DNA of 62,000 nucleotides from assembly GCA_015680685.1 (NCBI GenBank), contig MNCI01015761.1, positions 1-62,000 of the forward strand, read 5' to 3'. Both the position numbers and the translations under genes were made by a program. Shown one piece after another: positions 22,798-34,430 of this stretch. The notes under the pieces are model-generated. The model saw only the letters and a program-made list of their open reading frames with translations, did no database searches and was not told where the DNA came from. Position 1 is the stretch's first letter; each line of letters opens with the position of its first letter. Source of the DNA: Gnetum montanum (Eukaryota > Streptophyta > Gnetopsida > Gnetales > Gnetaceae).

Positions 22798-23126
22798 AAT
22801 TAATAGAGTTGATCCATCCTTATAATGCTATTTCAACTTCACATGCCACATTTGGTAAGCATGTAGACTATCTTCTAATTTTACTATTTTGATGTATTAT
22901 TCAAAGAAGTTGAATCATTTTATTATTCACCAAGACAATGTTAGAACTACCACAACCCATGTATAATTTTTGTTATAGAAAAACATAAAAATTAGTACAG
23001 TCGATCCATCCTTATAATGCCATTGCAACTTCACAAGCCATATTTGGTAAGCATTTTATTATTCACCAAGACAATGTTAGAACTACCACAACCCATGTAT
23101 AATTTTTGTTGTAGAAAAACATACAA
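22798..23126. repeat. Tandem duplication of about 190 bp, second unit shortened
   Basis: Unit 1 (22798-22989) and unit 2 (22990-23126) share GATCCATCCTTATAATGC at their starts and AGACAATGTTAGAACTACCA toward their ends. Unit 2 lacks about 55 bp of the middle. They have diverged by roughly a tenth, so the duplication is not recent. Confidence 0.8.
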
Positions 23127-23191
23127 TATAAGGAGGGTGCAAGAACTCAAAACAATTGTAATATAGTTCAATTACAACTTTACTTAGCATT

Positions 23192-23260
23192 GCCACTAAA
23201 ATTGAACCGAGGACTTAGAGCTTTCAAAGCAAGAGTCTTACCACTAGGCCAACACCTCAT
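23192..23260 (-). ncRNA. tRNA-derived SINE head (candidate)
   Basis: On the minus strand an A-box-like TGGCCTAGTGG (23251-23241) is followed about 33 bp later by a B-box-like GGTTCAATTTT (23207-23197), the internal promoter layout of tRNA-derived SINEs. The stretch AAGACTCTTGCTTTGAAAGC between them recurs almost unchanged at 60656-60716, which suggests a repeat family rather than a tRNA gene. It does not fold as a full tRNA. Confidence 0.45.
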
Positions 23261-23433
23261 TGTATAAGTAGCTTAAGATAATAATACCATAAAAATAGTT
23301 CAAAGTATGCATATGGGATGGTTTCAAAGTTTAAGGTTATATGAATGTTAAGTAATGGTAAAACTGATTGTACCTATTAGAGTTTACATTTTGGTTAATA
23401 GAATCTTTTTGAATTATACATAATCAACTACTA

Positions 23434-23471
23434 TTCGTTATCATCATTCTAGCCTTGTTTCAATAAAATGG
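23434..23471 (-). mobile_element. RTE-type LINE 3' tail remnant
   Basis: The 38 bases before the element G LTR (ATCATCATTCTAGCC, then TTGTTTCAATAAAATGG) match the end of the LINE fragment at 29862-30029. The LTR starts directly at its inner edge. Confidence 0.4.
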
Positions 23472-24363
23472 TGATGAGTGATGGAGCAGCCAACACTCTA
23501 CCATACAAGTCACAAGTGCTCATGCTTGACTAGATCGTAATCCATGGATGGACAATGTAATTATGCCAGTAATTGATGTTAAGTTCGCGATCGTTGTCTT
23601 CCCACTTTGAGTTAGTGAAGACTAAGTGTATGGTTTAACTTGTAGCGAGGCGAGGCGTATGATTAGTTGATGTTGTTTAGGCCCTTAATACTCCTAATGA
23701 TAAACATGATTAAAGATAAATTTTGGAAGTCTAATTAACTTGGAAAACATAAATCTAACTTAGCCTAATGTAATGGATATTCAATCTTGGTCTATTGTAC
23801 ACACCTTGGACTCATGTAGTCATCACTAGGATTACCAAGTGGTATTACTTCTAAGAGAATTAAGCAATGCCACTGCTGGGTTAACAGATAACTACACTTA
23901 GTGCTCAAAACTAGTCATATCCATTCCACTTTCTAATGACATATAAAGTAAAGTGCTTGGAGTGTAAATGATTAACTAAGAAAATAATAAACACTATGAT
24001 AAGTATACAAATGAAACTAATGAAATGTTGCAATGATGGAAAGCAATCTCAATCTTTATTACTATCATGAACTGTGTCCTAGTATAATTCACTTGAATTA
24101 TGATTTTAGACAATTGCTAAACATCACACTGCGAGCATTCACTCTCTATTACAACTACAAAATAAAATTGCAAGAGTTTCCCTAAGACTTGGAATAAAAA
24201 AGTTATGGATTGTGCACCCAAGTGCTGGTATTTATTGGGTTGCATGCATCCTGAGAGATCATATCAACGACGACATAGCATGTACCATGACATCATATCT
24301 ACGACTTCGTTGCTATGATATCGTAGATATGATATTGCATCACAACAAAAATTGACTTTATCA
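23472..24363 (-). repeat. Element G LTR (A/B/C family)
   Basis: 892 bp bounded by TGATGA and TTATCA, with block similarity to the LTRs of A and B (for example CTAGGATTACCAAG). On the minus strand U3 holds a hairpin with perfect 13-bp arms (24292-24304 and 24321-24333, loop 16 bp) and then a TATA-like CCCAATAAATACC near 24239-24227. Confidence 0.8.
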
Positions 24364-24540
24364 TACCCCCATAACTAATTGGAAATGCATTGTCAAGTTA
24401 AAACAAAACAACAATAGAGTCCTTTACAAAATTGGGAGGTAGACTTGAATGTACATGACTTACTAATTGTTTATATGACTTAGAATGCCACAATGGTGTT
24501 TACAAAATGACAGTTAATTTCTTTGGTTATGTGTTTATCT
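24364..24540 (-). mobile_element. Element G internal remnant
   Basis: The bases after the LTR (TACCCCCATAACTAATTGG) are the family polypurine tract on the minus strand. The next 150 bp resemble the segment next to the A and B tracts (GTCCTTTACAAAATTGGGAGG). The rest of the element is not recognisable; 24540-25080 is AT-rich with no gene. Confidence 0.6.
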
Positions 24541-25084
24541 ATGTTAAATTGCTCTAGCCCTTCTATTAAAATAGTATTAATATATTTTTTTAATGGTTTT
24601 TTCATAAATTCCAACCTTTTCAATCAATTTTTCTATGTCAATATTGGTCTCATAAATTTTATCTACTTTCTATGTGGCACTTGTCACCAAATGATCTAGC
24701 ATCAAAGCATTTGGCCTAATTAATTTTTTCATCATTCCATTAGCTAAATCTACAAATAATGTTGTCTCTTTTGTTGCTTTGTTATGCAGTTCCCTCCTAG
24801 CCTAAAACTCAACAATAATATTACTGTCTTTTCAATGATTGTTCCTTGATAAGCCTTACTTTCTTAATAACATGCTTAATATTTTTTTCCTTAAATCAAT
24901 TTTCTTTTTCCAAATTTAGCTTTTAATTTGTTGAATTCTTTATCAATTCTAAGATCAACTTACTTTTCTTGTTTATATCTGGCCTCTTTAATGACTATCA
25001 ACTTTTCTTGATTATAATATGTGCTTCGTATTTTTCTGGCTTTAAAGATTTCATTTTGCTTTTTTAGCTGATCATTGGGTATAA

Positions 25085-25628
25085 TGCTACCGTCTAGCAA
25101 CACAGCAGCTGTTGCGATGTGTAAACAGGGTATCAAGTGTTGTTGGCAGACGGTAATCCTCCATCTTCTACCGCAGATTCTTAACCCCTTCTTTGATTGG
25201 AAATAATGAAACCATTGGCGCAAAATCAAAGTCACAGGGATAATCTTCGGGGAGAAGAAACATGCCTTCTCAGGTGATCAAGTGAAAAAAAAAAAACAGA
25301 AATGAAAGAAAACTTTTGGAAGAAGGAATGAAATGGTAATCCTACTCTAACACACCGATAGGTAGCTACTCCCATTTATCATTCCTAAAGCACAGTCAAG
25401 TGCCTTAAGTTAGTGGGATCTGAGGTTAAAGTTAGGGTCGTAATGTTGGTGGTGATATGGACATAAGCCAATCAGTTCGGGACTTAATCCTGGGGGACTC
25501 TCACAATGCAGGGGAGAGGCTCTGTTGTTGCTTGTTGTTGCTGTTTGATGCCTCTTATTGCACAGTGCAAGCAATTTATCAACAATCATATTAATTCCTA
25601 CATGGATATGCCCACCTCCCTATGCCAT
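25085..25628 (-). pseudogene. DUF247 pseudogene 2
   Basis: Starts at ATG 25628, but the third codon is TAG. It keeps GGGHIHVGINMIVDKLL, then a version of GLGPYHH near 25460-25440 and SH-LKALDCALG near 25415-25385. The later part (25270-25130) matches exon 1 of the intact gene around its LLPGNNPCDFDFAPI block. The middle of exon 1 is deleted and exon 2 is not seen. Its upstream flank keeps a GAAATCATCAACCCAT unit like those of the array at 21156-21360, so the copy includes flanking DNA. Confidence 0.85.
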
Positions 25629-25699
25629 TGCTTTATGTGGATGTTTTGCAACGCCTAATTGATTTCTGCGAAATCATCAACCCATCAATGATCCAACAA

Positions 25700-26400
25700 G
25701 CATATACCTTCATAGTAATACGTGAATATGAATTATTTAAGTAAAATAAAATAAAGCACTAAAAGATAAGGATGACCATTCAGAATTCCTACTCTGTCAA
25801 GCTCTTTTGCATTCAGAATTGCCCAATTTCTCTCTCTTGAGCTTCTCTTGCACACCAAAACTTGAGATCACCAATGCTCCTGTATTGAAAATCTTTGGGA
25901 CTATAACTAGACTATGACCATCAGGGCTCATTGCTTGCATTTATACTATGCATTGCATTGATTATTTGTTCCATACGATTTTATACATTTTATTATAATT
26001 ATACATAATAAATGCTAGTTACTTTTTTTAAAATTCCATCCATTTAAAATATAATAGTCAGTTTGAAACATATTTCTAAATTCTAATAAGATATGTACTC
26101 AATGAAATAAAAAGCTTGTGATTTGTGACTTCTTAGGTAAGAGGTACCTGTGCATTCATGGCTTGGATCCTACTAATTTACAGGGTGTTGAAATTGAACT
26201 GCCTCATATATTCATAAGGTTTAATAAGTAATTAAACTTTGTAGAAAGGAAAATAGTTAATCAACTTAAAGCATAAATTTCACTATGGATCTATAGATAC
26301 ACTCTTAAGAACTATCTTGGCCCCTGCTCGTTCATGATTATCCCCATCAGAGCCTTCATCCTTTGTCTTGATTTGAAAGAATGCATAAATCCCAAAATGT
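25700..26400. other. AT-rich intergenic DNA
   Basis: No gene or recognisable repeat seen. Confidence 0.5.
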
Positions 26401-26408
26401 AATTGGCT

Positions 26409-26470
26409 TACTGGAATTGAACATGTGAGCAAGGGTTGAAGCCAACTTTGTTACCACTAAGCTAATTGAT
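26409..26470 (-). ncRNA. tRNA-derived SINE head (candidate)
   Basis: Minus strand: A-box-like TAGCTTAGTGG (26464-26454) and B-box-like TGTTCAATTCC (26423-26413), 30 bp apart. No tRNA cloverleaf can be drawn, so a SINE relic is more likely than a gene. Confidence 0.35.
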
Positions 26471-26479
26471 AAACTAAAG

Positions 26480-27119
26480 TAAAAATTAACAAAATTTTTA
26501 GATTAAATAAACCTCTCAAGACTGCAAAACCTACGCATCTATGTAATATGCTATGATCCAAGAGGGAATGGAAGCCACTGCTCTTGTATTTGCAGAGAGA
26601 AAAGCATATAATTTGAGGAAAACAATGTTCATTCTAAAATGAAGACATCTCCAGTAAATTTGAAAAAGCATAGATTGGAAAATTTTCAATAAGTTTTAGA
26701 GATCGGATTAGAATAATTGCTGTAAAAATCTAATAATAAGTCTATAAAATTACTAAAAGAAAAGTTACATTCATTAATGTTGTCTTTTGAATTTCCCCAT
26801 TTTCCTCATTCTAATGTTGAGTTAGAATGGAAAGTAAACTATAGAATTTTTACTTTATATCTACAACAAAAACCAGCAACAAACAATATACAATACTTCA
26901 ACAAATATTACCATACAAACAATATACAATACTTCAAAAAATATTACCATACATCAGACTAGAGGGTTAGTCTAAAGAACTCACAAAACAACGGAGTTAT
27001 GAAGAAAAGCCTTCAGCACATTTTGACTTGTCTTGTCTTCCAAAGCCTGATACGCCCACCATCGCGACAGAGGGTTGTGAAGGGCNTTCTTGTCCTTTTC
27101 ATGCCTACCTCTTCAGCTG
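26480..27119. other. AT-rich intergenic DNA
   Basis: No gene seen. A 28-bp direct repeat (ACAAACAATATACAATACTTCAAxAA) occurs at 26879 and 26917. A single unresolved base lies at 27086. Confidence 0.5.
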
Positions 27120-27392
27120 TCAATGCTTTGGAATTGAATTATGCATTTTATCCAACACACATTTTGAATTGATTATGTAACCGACCCGATTGTTTTTTGA
27201 ATTGATTATGTAACCGACCCGATTGTTTTGAAAAGCACCGTACGATATTTGGGAGTCCTGTTTCCTCGGTTCTGGCATTTTAGTCTTCTTCATAGTGATT
27301 TGTTTAGTCAGAAAAGAAATGATGGCAGAATCGAGATGACTTAATCTCATAGCCCCTACAATCACAGTATGAATCATGAAACTCGTAAGCAT
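27120..27392 (-). pseudogene. Unidentified open frame, possible host exon
   Basis: Open from ATG 27392 (MLTSFMIHTVIVGAMRLSHL) for 90 codons. It is preceded by a pyrimidine-rich TTTTTTTACTCTCAG that would be a good splice acceptor at about 27412. Its base composition is less AT-rich than the surroundings. A 37-bp in-frame tandem duplication (NNRVGYIINSK twice) lies at 27165-27240. I do not recognise the protein, and no neighbouring exon is apparent, so it may be a chance frame or a gene fragment. Confidence 0.25.
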
Positions 27393-27713
27393 TTCCACAC
27401 TCCTCTGTGGCTGAGAGTAAAAAAAGCCTTTGACCTATTAAAAATACATGCTTTAAGATGGATTATTTTGGCGAGCTTATCTTTGAAATATTTATCAGGA
27501 TATATTGTCCATTGCTCATGCTTAACTTGGACATTACATCAATGATGTTTTCAACTTTCTTTAAAAATCTGTTGAGGTTTTGTGAGGCTTTGTAAATATT
27601 CAACAAATCCTTTGTGATTTCCTGATGTTAATAAAAATTTCCAATTTCTGAAAAATAGTAACAAAAATAATGTGCTTATATCATTGTTTGCGCTAATTCT
27701 TTTGCATAAGCTT

Positions 27714-27774
27714 CCTTGGTGTAACGGTAAAACCTTATCTCTCCGAACAAGATATTTAGGGTTTGAAACAGTAT
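27714..27774 (+). ncRNA. tRNA-derived SINE head (candidate)
   Basis: A-box-like TGGTGTAACGG (27718-27728) and B-box-like GGTTTGAAACA (27760-27770), 31 bp apart, with TCTCTCCGAACAAGA between them, the layout of common plant SINE heads. The B box differs from GGTTCGAAAC by one C-to-T change. Confidence 0.5.
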
Positions 27775-27789
27775 TATTTTCTCAGTGGC

Positions 27790-28150
27790 CTAAAAAATAA
27801 AAAGGTTTTACGGCAGTTCAGATCTGTGTTTACGTTTTTATCTTCTGACCTGATTCTAGTGTTAAAGTATCTTGTTAAAGTATCTTTTCATAAGCAGCTT
27901 AAAAAAAAAAGGTTTTACGGCAGTCAAGATATGTGTTTAAGTTTTTATGTTCTCACCAGTTTGTTATAGCAGTGCAGATCTGTTTTCAGCAAAGAAAATT
28001 TTTCATTGTTTTTATGTTCATAGCGGTGCGCCAAAGCAATGCATATACATTTTAAGCAGAGAAAATTTTCATCATTTTTATTTCTTAGTAATGCCTTAAA
28101 GCAGTGGAGATCCTTTTCAGGATAGAAAATTTTCTTTGTTTTTATCTTAG
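27790..28150. repeat. Imperfect tandem repeats of about 75 bp
   Basis: Four or five diverged units share the pattern GCAGTxxAGATCTGTTTTxAG, then AGAAAATTTTxxTxxTTTTTAT. They give rise to a repetitive 83-codon frame on the minus strand, which has no ATG and is not counted as a gene. Confidence 0.6.
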
Positions 28151-28620
28151 CAGTAAACCCACAACCTTCCAAACGTGAGATGAATGTCCTCACCACTTAC
28201 CTTGAGTATGCAAGTCTTTGTGATTACTCAGAGTTCTAAGTTTCTGGAGAAGCCGGTTTTTCGCAACGCGTTAATTAAGTTGAATTTTTGACCTATTTCG
28301 AGGATGAAAATTAAAGACCCGACTCGTCAGGCCGAGTTTTCGGCAAGTTAGTTGATTCTATGGAGAAAGAGTGATTCTCAGTCCCAGTCTCGGGACACTG
28401 GTGGGGCTATAAACCCAGCCAGCACCGTAAAATTAAATAAAGAGTTTTACTTACTTGAATTTTACGCGGATTATCGTTTCCATGGTTGTTTCTGAAAGTG
28501 ACGGTCCTTTTTTGTATTGACTTTTATGAAGGCGCTTAATTGTTGCTGGCATCGTCACAGGGTGCCTGACAAAACGCACATGCCCACATCACGTGCTGAG
28601 ATTCCTTGAGATTGCATGTT

Positions 28621-28665
28621 GACAAATGCCATCAAACGACAAATGCCATCAAACGACAAATGCCA
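28621..28665. repeat. 17-bp tandem repeat
   Basis: GACAAATGCCATCAAAC occurs twice without change (28621 and 28638), followed by a partial third unit. No gene seen in the surrounding 28200-29860 beyond this. Confidence 0.85.
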
Positions 28666-29861
28666 GCAGTCGTGTCTGACATCTTTTACGGTCTTCTCAG
28701 GTCTGAGAATGGCTTATCACCCGTCATTTTAGTTCTTTCTTTTTGTCACCTGTCATTTCAGTTCCCCCTCCTTTGGCCCGTTGGAATGTTAAATATGGGA
28801 CAACTGGCATGTATTTTTGATTTTGACCGTGTCTATAATTACAAACTGTTCATCATCCAATTATATATATCTTTTTAATGCGAGGAGCATTTTCATGTCA
28901 ATTTGATGAATTTAAAAATTTTAAACTTTTCCTAAAACGTTTTAACAAAAATTTAAAGGTAAAATACGTGTAAAAGCACCAAAAACGCTCATTTGAACAT
29001 GCGAGGATGAACGCATGTATCCAAGTCATCTAAATCGAGTATAGATGAAGGCAAAGGAGTGGCAGTGGCACCACTAATTAGCCATTCACCGTCCTTTTTA
29101 TATTTTTGTAAATGCATGGCATGGAAAATGGGTGAAATTTATTGAACTGTTATTTTGAACCTCTATTGTAGATACACTTTTTCTTTGGAGAAAACAATCC
29201 ATAGCTAAGGTGTTTGAAACAAAAAGGGACCAAACACAGACATCAAGTCCAAGAAATTTAGTAACATCAAAAGTGGCAAGGGGCATCTAAACCATTTCAC
29301 AGGCCTATTGTTCTAGAGAAGTTCCAATCAAAAAGCCATGACTAGGAATAAGAATTAGTGTCCTCTTACATAATAAAAAACATAAATCACAAAGCCATAA
29401 TCAAGGAGAGCTATGAGGGTCCTATTAGCGTATTATTTTAAAAGAATTAAAGTGTGCTTACTTGGGCATGCAAATTCATTTGGGAATGAAAGTTGGACAT
29501 GAAGGGATAGGATACACTATTCCATGAAAAAGGTTCATGAATAGTTGTTGAATAATGATCAAGTACATATTTCATCTAAATTACATGATTTTGTTCTCAA
29601 TCCAAAATGGTTCTTCATTAAGATTCTTACATAGGTAATTCTCTTATGAGATTATAGTATAGGCATAATCCATATGCATTATCTATAATAATTCATGCAC
29701 TTTCCACTAACAAGAAGTTGAAACTATTAACTATCTCCTAATATTTGAAATACATTTAGCAACTTTTTCAAATCCAAACACACTCTACCAAGCTCATGAA
29801 GGATACAATTGTAACTTTTTTGCCAAATTGAAAAGATTCAAAAATTCACTATTATCATCAT

Positions 29862-30029
29862 CATCCTAGTCTTGTCTCAACAAAATGGGATCAGCTACAT
29901 GAGTTCTTTTTCACCATTCACCTCTATGAAGAGCTAGATCCTTGTTTATTTGTAATTTCTTCAAATAATGTCCAATCATTTTTTCCCATGTCTTCTTTGG
30001 TCTTCCTTTTAATGGTTTTCTTGAACTAG
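29862..30029 (-). mobile_element. RTE-like LINE 3' fragment
   Basis: The minus strand encodes GRPKKTWEKMIGHYLKKLQI and then LALHRGEW and THVADP, the C-terminal end typical of plant RTE-type LINE proteins, followed by a (GAT)n-type tail at 29862-29880. It is cut off at 30030 by the start of element B's LTR. Confidence 0.75.
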
Positions 30030-30940
30030 TGATGTAGTAACCTTTGTTTATAGACTAGAGCAGTCAGTATACCCTAAGCCCAACCATACGAATCACTAGC
30101 ATTCACTTAGCAATTTGGTTGAATTCCAAAAAATTTAGGTTTCATTAGTGCATTGATCTAGGAGGTGAAATTAATGTTGTAATTGTTGTCTTCCTAATTA
30201 CTCTTGTGAGGTACAAGGGCATGGCTAAGCATAATTGAGGCATATGATTTTTATCATTTTTATGTTTTATGTTCTAATTTGCTAAAGAATAAAGAAAAAT
30301 TATTAAAGTATTTAATGCTAAACTAATCTAACAATTAGTTAACACTTAACTAATTTTAACATAAGCATCCATTTCCACTTATTGTACACATCCTGAGCAT
30401 GTATAACACTTTTGGGTTACCAAACATTAAGCGTTACTAGGATTACCAAGCGTTACACATATGTTTGAAGTGGTCGTACTTATGTTTACTATTTAAGTTA
30501 TCTTAATTAATTACTTTAAAATACTTAAAAACATTAAAGGAAATTGCTTGAAATATTAAATGCACAAAGGAGATAATTAATCTAGTCCAAGTGCTGCAAC
30601 ATTTGATCAAAAAGCTCATCTTTATTGCTACACACATTGAAGTACTTAGGTACAACAATGCTTGAATAAAGATCCATACACTCTTTGACTCATATTACTG
30701 GCACTTAGAAAATATTCAAACTTCTAAATGGGAAAACTACAAGAAATTCATTACAACTATGAGACTTATGCCATAAATGCAGTAAGTAGGTATACATTTA
30801 TAAGCAAAACAAGGTACCCCATCAATGGGCACATGTGAACGGGTCAAATCTTGCATTAACAAGATCACATTGATGTGATCTTGTCAATAGGGTTGCATCA
30901 ACGACATCCCATTGATGTGGCCAATCCATGCGACTCATCA
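30030..30940 (-). repeat. Element B LTR (3' LTR on the sense strand)
   Basis: 911 bp from TGATGT to TCATCA, with clear similarity to the LTRs of A (CCCAACCATACxAATCA near the start). On the minus strand U3 includes a palindrome with perfect 10-bp arms (30861-30870 and 30873-30882) and CATCAAC/ATTGATG repeats, then a TATA-like GCTTATAAATG near 30805-30795. The partner LTR is not in the window. Confidence 0.85.
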
Positions 30941-30955
30941 TACCCCCATGACTAA
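30941..30955 (-). other. Polypurine tract of element B
   Basis: Minus-strand TTTAGTCATGGGGGTA directly before the LTR, identical in its core to the element C tract. Confidence 0.8.
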
Positions 30956-31170
30956 ACGAAAACTCGTCATAGAGTTCTTTACACAATTTGGGAAGGTATA
31001 AGATTATTGACTGATAAAACAAACACCCAAATATCATAACAAAAACTGAGTGCCCGATTGTCCAATGTACAATCGTTACAAAATTTTGGTGTTCATGATA
31101 TCAAAATTGAACACCAAGATAAAATTGACAAACACAATTCCTCTAATGGCATAAAGATGGTGAAGAAGAT

Positions 31171-33898
31171 CAAATGGTCCTAGGCGATTGAGACTCCTGA
31201 GACTTCGATGAACCTTCTCCTACTTTGGATGCACATGATGGTTGAGGCAGTTGTGGTTGTTCTATAGTAGCTGTAACTTTCGATGGAAGACAAAAGATGC
31301 CCAATAGTACCTTCATATTCTCCTCCTTACTTCGGGGATCATTCATAGTCCACGCAGCATGACCAATGTGGGTCAAAATGGGAACATCACATGGACATGG
31401 CATTGTAGGAAATAGCTTCTTCACATTCACAAACTAGGCAGTGAATTGTTTATGTTTCATGTTGAACACTTTGATGGCATTTTGCAGCTTTTGGTAATCA
31501 TTCATCTTTTTGGCCAGGTTCTTAGTAGTTGATTGTTGATTAGTAAACTTTGCCTTAAGAACCTCAAGTTTAGTGTTTGTAGTCTCAAGCTTCTACTTGG
31601 TCTTTTTATGATGCTTGAACTCTGCCTCATACAATAAGTACTAGCTAGCCACTTGTTTCTCCAATTTGTACTATAGTTGTTCGACAATTAGCATTGTTAG
31701 GTTTGTGTATCAGAGATTGGAAAACTCCATGTACTTTATCATCTCCTCGATCTACAACACCTTCATGTGGATTTCTACCTCCTTGTATGTATTTAGCCCA
31801 TTAAACATAGGCTGCTATATATCATCTCCTTGTTGGAGCTACTAGAGGACCTCATTTACTTTTGCCTTTGCTAATTGGATGTGGTTTTCATTAACTTCTT
31901 TTTGTAGACCAATTTGATATCTGTAATGGTTCTTGACTCTCTCAAATTTGAGGGCCTCGTCCTTTCAAGTGGCTATCTCTATTGTAGATTTTTGGCAAAG
32001 AGCATAAACTTCCTCCATGGAGAGGTTTTTGTTCTCAACAATCAATCTCCTTAATTCTGTGTTTATCCTAGCTAACTGTTCCTACTATTGATGGATAAAA
32101 TCTATCATCTGCTACTTCTGCACATCAACATTTTGTAGGAGATGATTCTCTATGGCCAAAATCTTGTTCTCTTGACACGTTTGGATCAAGTTCTTTTGAA
32201 TGTTATTCATGGTGGCATTGGCTAGGGATTCGTCAAAGAGTGTCATCTCCTTGGCATCCTCAACATCTTTAAGTCTCTTTAGAAGCTATTGAAAAGCTTC
32301 ATCTCATGTTAGTAATGGGTTGAGTAATGCAGGATTAGCAAGACAAGCTCTTAATTCAGCAATCTCTATAGCCAAGCATTGATTTTTTATTCTAGTTGTT
32401 TTGAGCTGCTCCTCCATTATGATGCATTTGCCCATTACTTCAACTAGCCTTTACTAGGTTGTAGTGATGGTATCCAAAAGATTGAAGACATCCAAAATCA
32501 ATTATCTATTTTCCACCAGCTGGTCTAGCAATTCCTCATGTTGGGCTATTGTTAATCTATTGCTAAAAATTCTTGTGGATGTCTGCCTAGTTTTTGCACA
32601 TTAATCTAGCAATGTAGAAAGATCAAAAAATCTATTAGAAACTACCTTAGTCATTTTCTCCTACTCATGGTGCTGCATCATCTAGATAGTTACCCCCTTT
32701 CCTTCCTCCAGATTCACCAAAAAAGTAGTGACATTTCCAAAAATTTCTAGGAATTGCTGCTATTGTGAGAAAGATACCGTTACCTCTTGAGCATCAGGAT
32801 TTGATCTCATGAGTAGTTGCATTCGTTGGGTTGAGAAGATTGTTCCACCACATTCCATTTGACTTATTATTCAAGCCACCTTATTAAGGTGGTTCATTGA
32901 TAGATCATACACAGATGGATCATCACTACTTGTTCTGGCTTATTGCTCCTACTCCTGCAAGAGTTACTCTCAAAGTTCATACATGCACTCAATGGCAACA
33001 TGGTTCTCTGGTATTGTTTCATAAGTGGGTGATAGTGGTGGTTGTTACTACTCCTCTTCTTGAATGACTTTAGTAGGCACTTTCTCCTTCATCATTTCCA
33101 CCCAAGAAGTGGTTGGAGCATGTCAGATAGCATCATTCACGTAGTGTGTTATTCCTTCCCTAATGCATAATTGTTTGATGGGGTACGAGAAAGGGAAAGC
33201 CTTCCTTCCACATTCATTTTTCTTAAAACACTTCTTTATCTCAAGATAGATTAGTTGTGGAAGGTTGACTAGGAATTTACAACTTAGAGCAACACATGCA
33301 TTGGCAAAGAAGGTTGTGATTTTCCTTGGCCTCACCATTATATTGAGGTGAAAGGTCATAATATTGAAATATGATCATTTGCCATGGTTAGTGCAATGAA
33401 CTCCTTGCTGTCCACTCCATAATATTATTGTGTCAATTCCTTTTTGACACTAGGATCTACTTGCATTGGGATTTTAGTAAGATTTTCCCCAGCTTCTAGT
33501 AACCCAAGGGCCTTGGCAATGGATTTTATCAACTAAAACACTAAAATGTTCTTGATTTTGATCATTGAACTAGCTTGCTGATTGTTCTAGAACAAGTATG
33601 TATCTCCCATGTACTACTCCCCATTGGAAGTGATTATGAACCACATGGAAGAGTTCTATAGTTGAGCTTTAACTTCTAGATGTGTGAACTCCAAGAAAGG
33701 TCCAAAGTTTAACTCTTGGAGCATAGATTTTTGGACCTCCTTGTTCACAATCTACTTAAGATTAGTCATCATTAAGGTAACTTTAAGGTTNATTTTTTCT
33801 TACTCATGGGGTTTTTCTTGGCCCTTTTCAGTTTGTTGCCATTTGTCCCTTGGTTGGGACAATCCTCCTTCTTATGCATGCTTTCCTTTAGGTGCCAT
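31171..33898 (-). pseudogene. Element B second ORF, homologous to that of element A
   Basis: Starts at ATG 33898 (MAPKGKHA, as in A's MAPKPRN). Near 33359-33123 it reads VRPRKITTFFANACVALSCK, then KAFPFSYPIKQLCIREGI. A long K/E/Q/L-rich middle includes an EYMEL-type block near 31735 (YMEFSNL). It ends with TMNDPRSKEENMKVLLGIF and a Q/S/P-rich tail stopping at 31171. That end is the best-preserved C terminus of the three copies. No enzyme motif, signal peptide or membrane span seen. Many stops and an N at 33791. Confidence 0.65.
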
Positions 33899-34340
33899 AT
33901 GTGGTCAAAACATAACCAAGGATTAGCATATAATGTGTAACTTATGACCTTTAAATACCTTATCTCTTTGGGTAGTCATACTTAGGCTAAGTTTTGACAA
34001 ATGAAGATCCATTATTTTATTATTATTTTAATGTTATTTCATTTAAAATGTCACCAAAGCTTTTTGGAAGGGTTTAACTTTCATAAATTAATGTTTTGAT
34101 GTTAGTTTCTTAGTTAAACCTTTGCGAGAATCAGAAAAATTTCAAAAAATTTTCTATAAAAAACTTAAGGTTTGTGGTCCCCACTACAAAGACCATACTT
34201 GTGATAGCTACAAGATCAAAAAACAGACTGAATTGGATAAACGGTTAAGAAGTTATGGATCTTGGAATGTTTTGGGCTCTAAAAAGTTGAAAAATTTTCC
34301 CCTCATTTGATTTAAATGTGAACAATTTTCAAAGTGTGAT

Positions 34341-34430
34341 CATGTATATATAGATTATTTTTACCTTGTGTTGATGGGGTCTCATCAATAGATGGGATGT
34401 GTATACTAGATCCTATTGACGAAGCTATTC
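34341..34430 (-). promoter_or_regulatory. Internal U3-like promoter candidate of element B
   Basis: On the sense (minus) strand CGTCAATAGGATC and TATTGATGAGACCCCATCAA are followed by a TATA-like CTATATATACATG (34353-34341) and CACTTTGAAAATT. The B LTR carries the same CATCAA/TTGATG and GTCAATAGG words before its own TATA box. The TATA-to-ACTTTGAAAATT part matches element A. Confidence 0.4.

Noticed and set aside
27945-28196. 83-codon minus-strand repetitive frame
   Set aside because: It starts at GTG and its repetition comes from the imperfect DNA repeats at 27790-28150.
28606-28878. 90-codon plus-strand frame from 28606
   Set aside because: It has no ATG at its start, includes the 17-bp tandem repeat, and resembles no family known to me.
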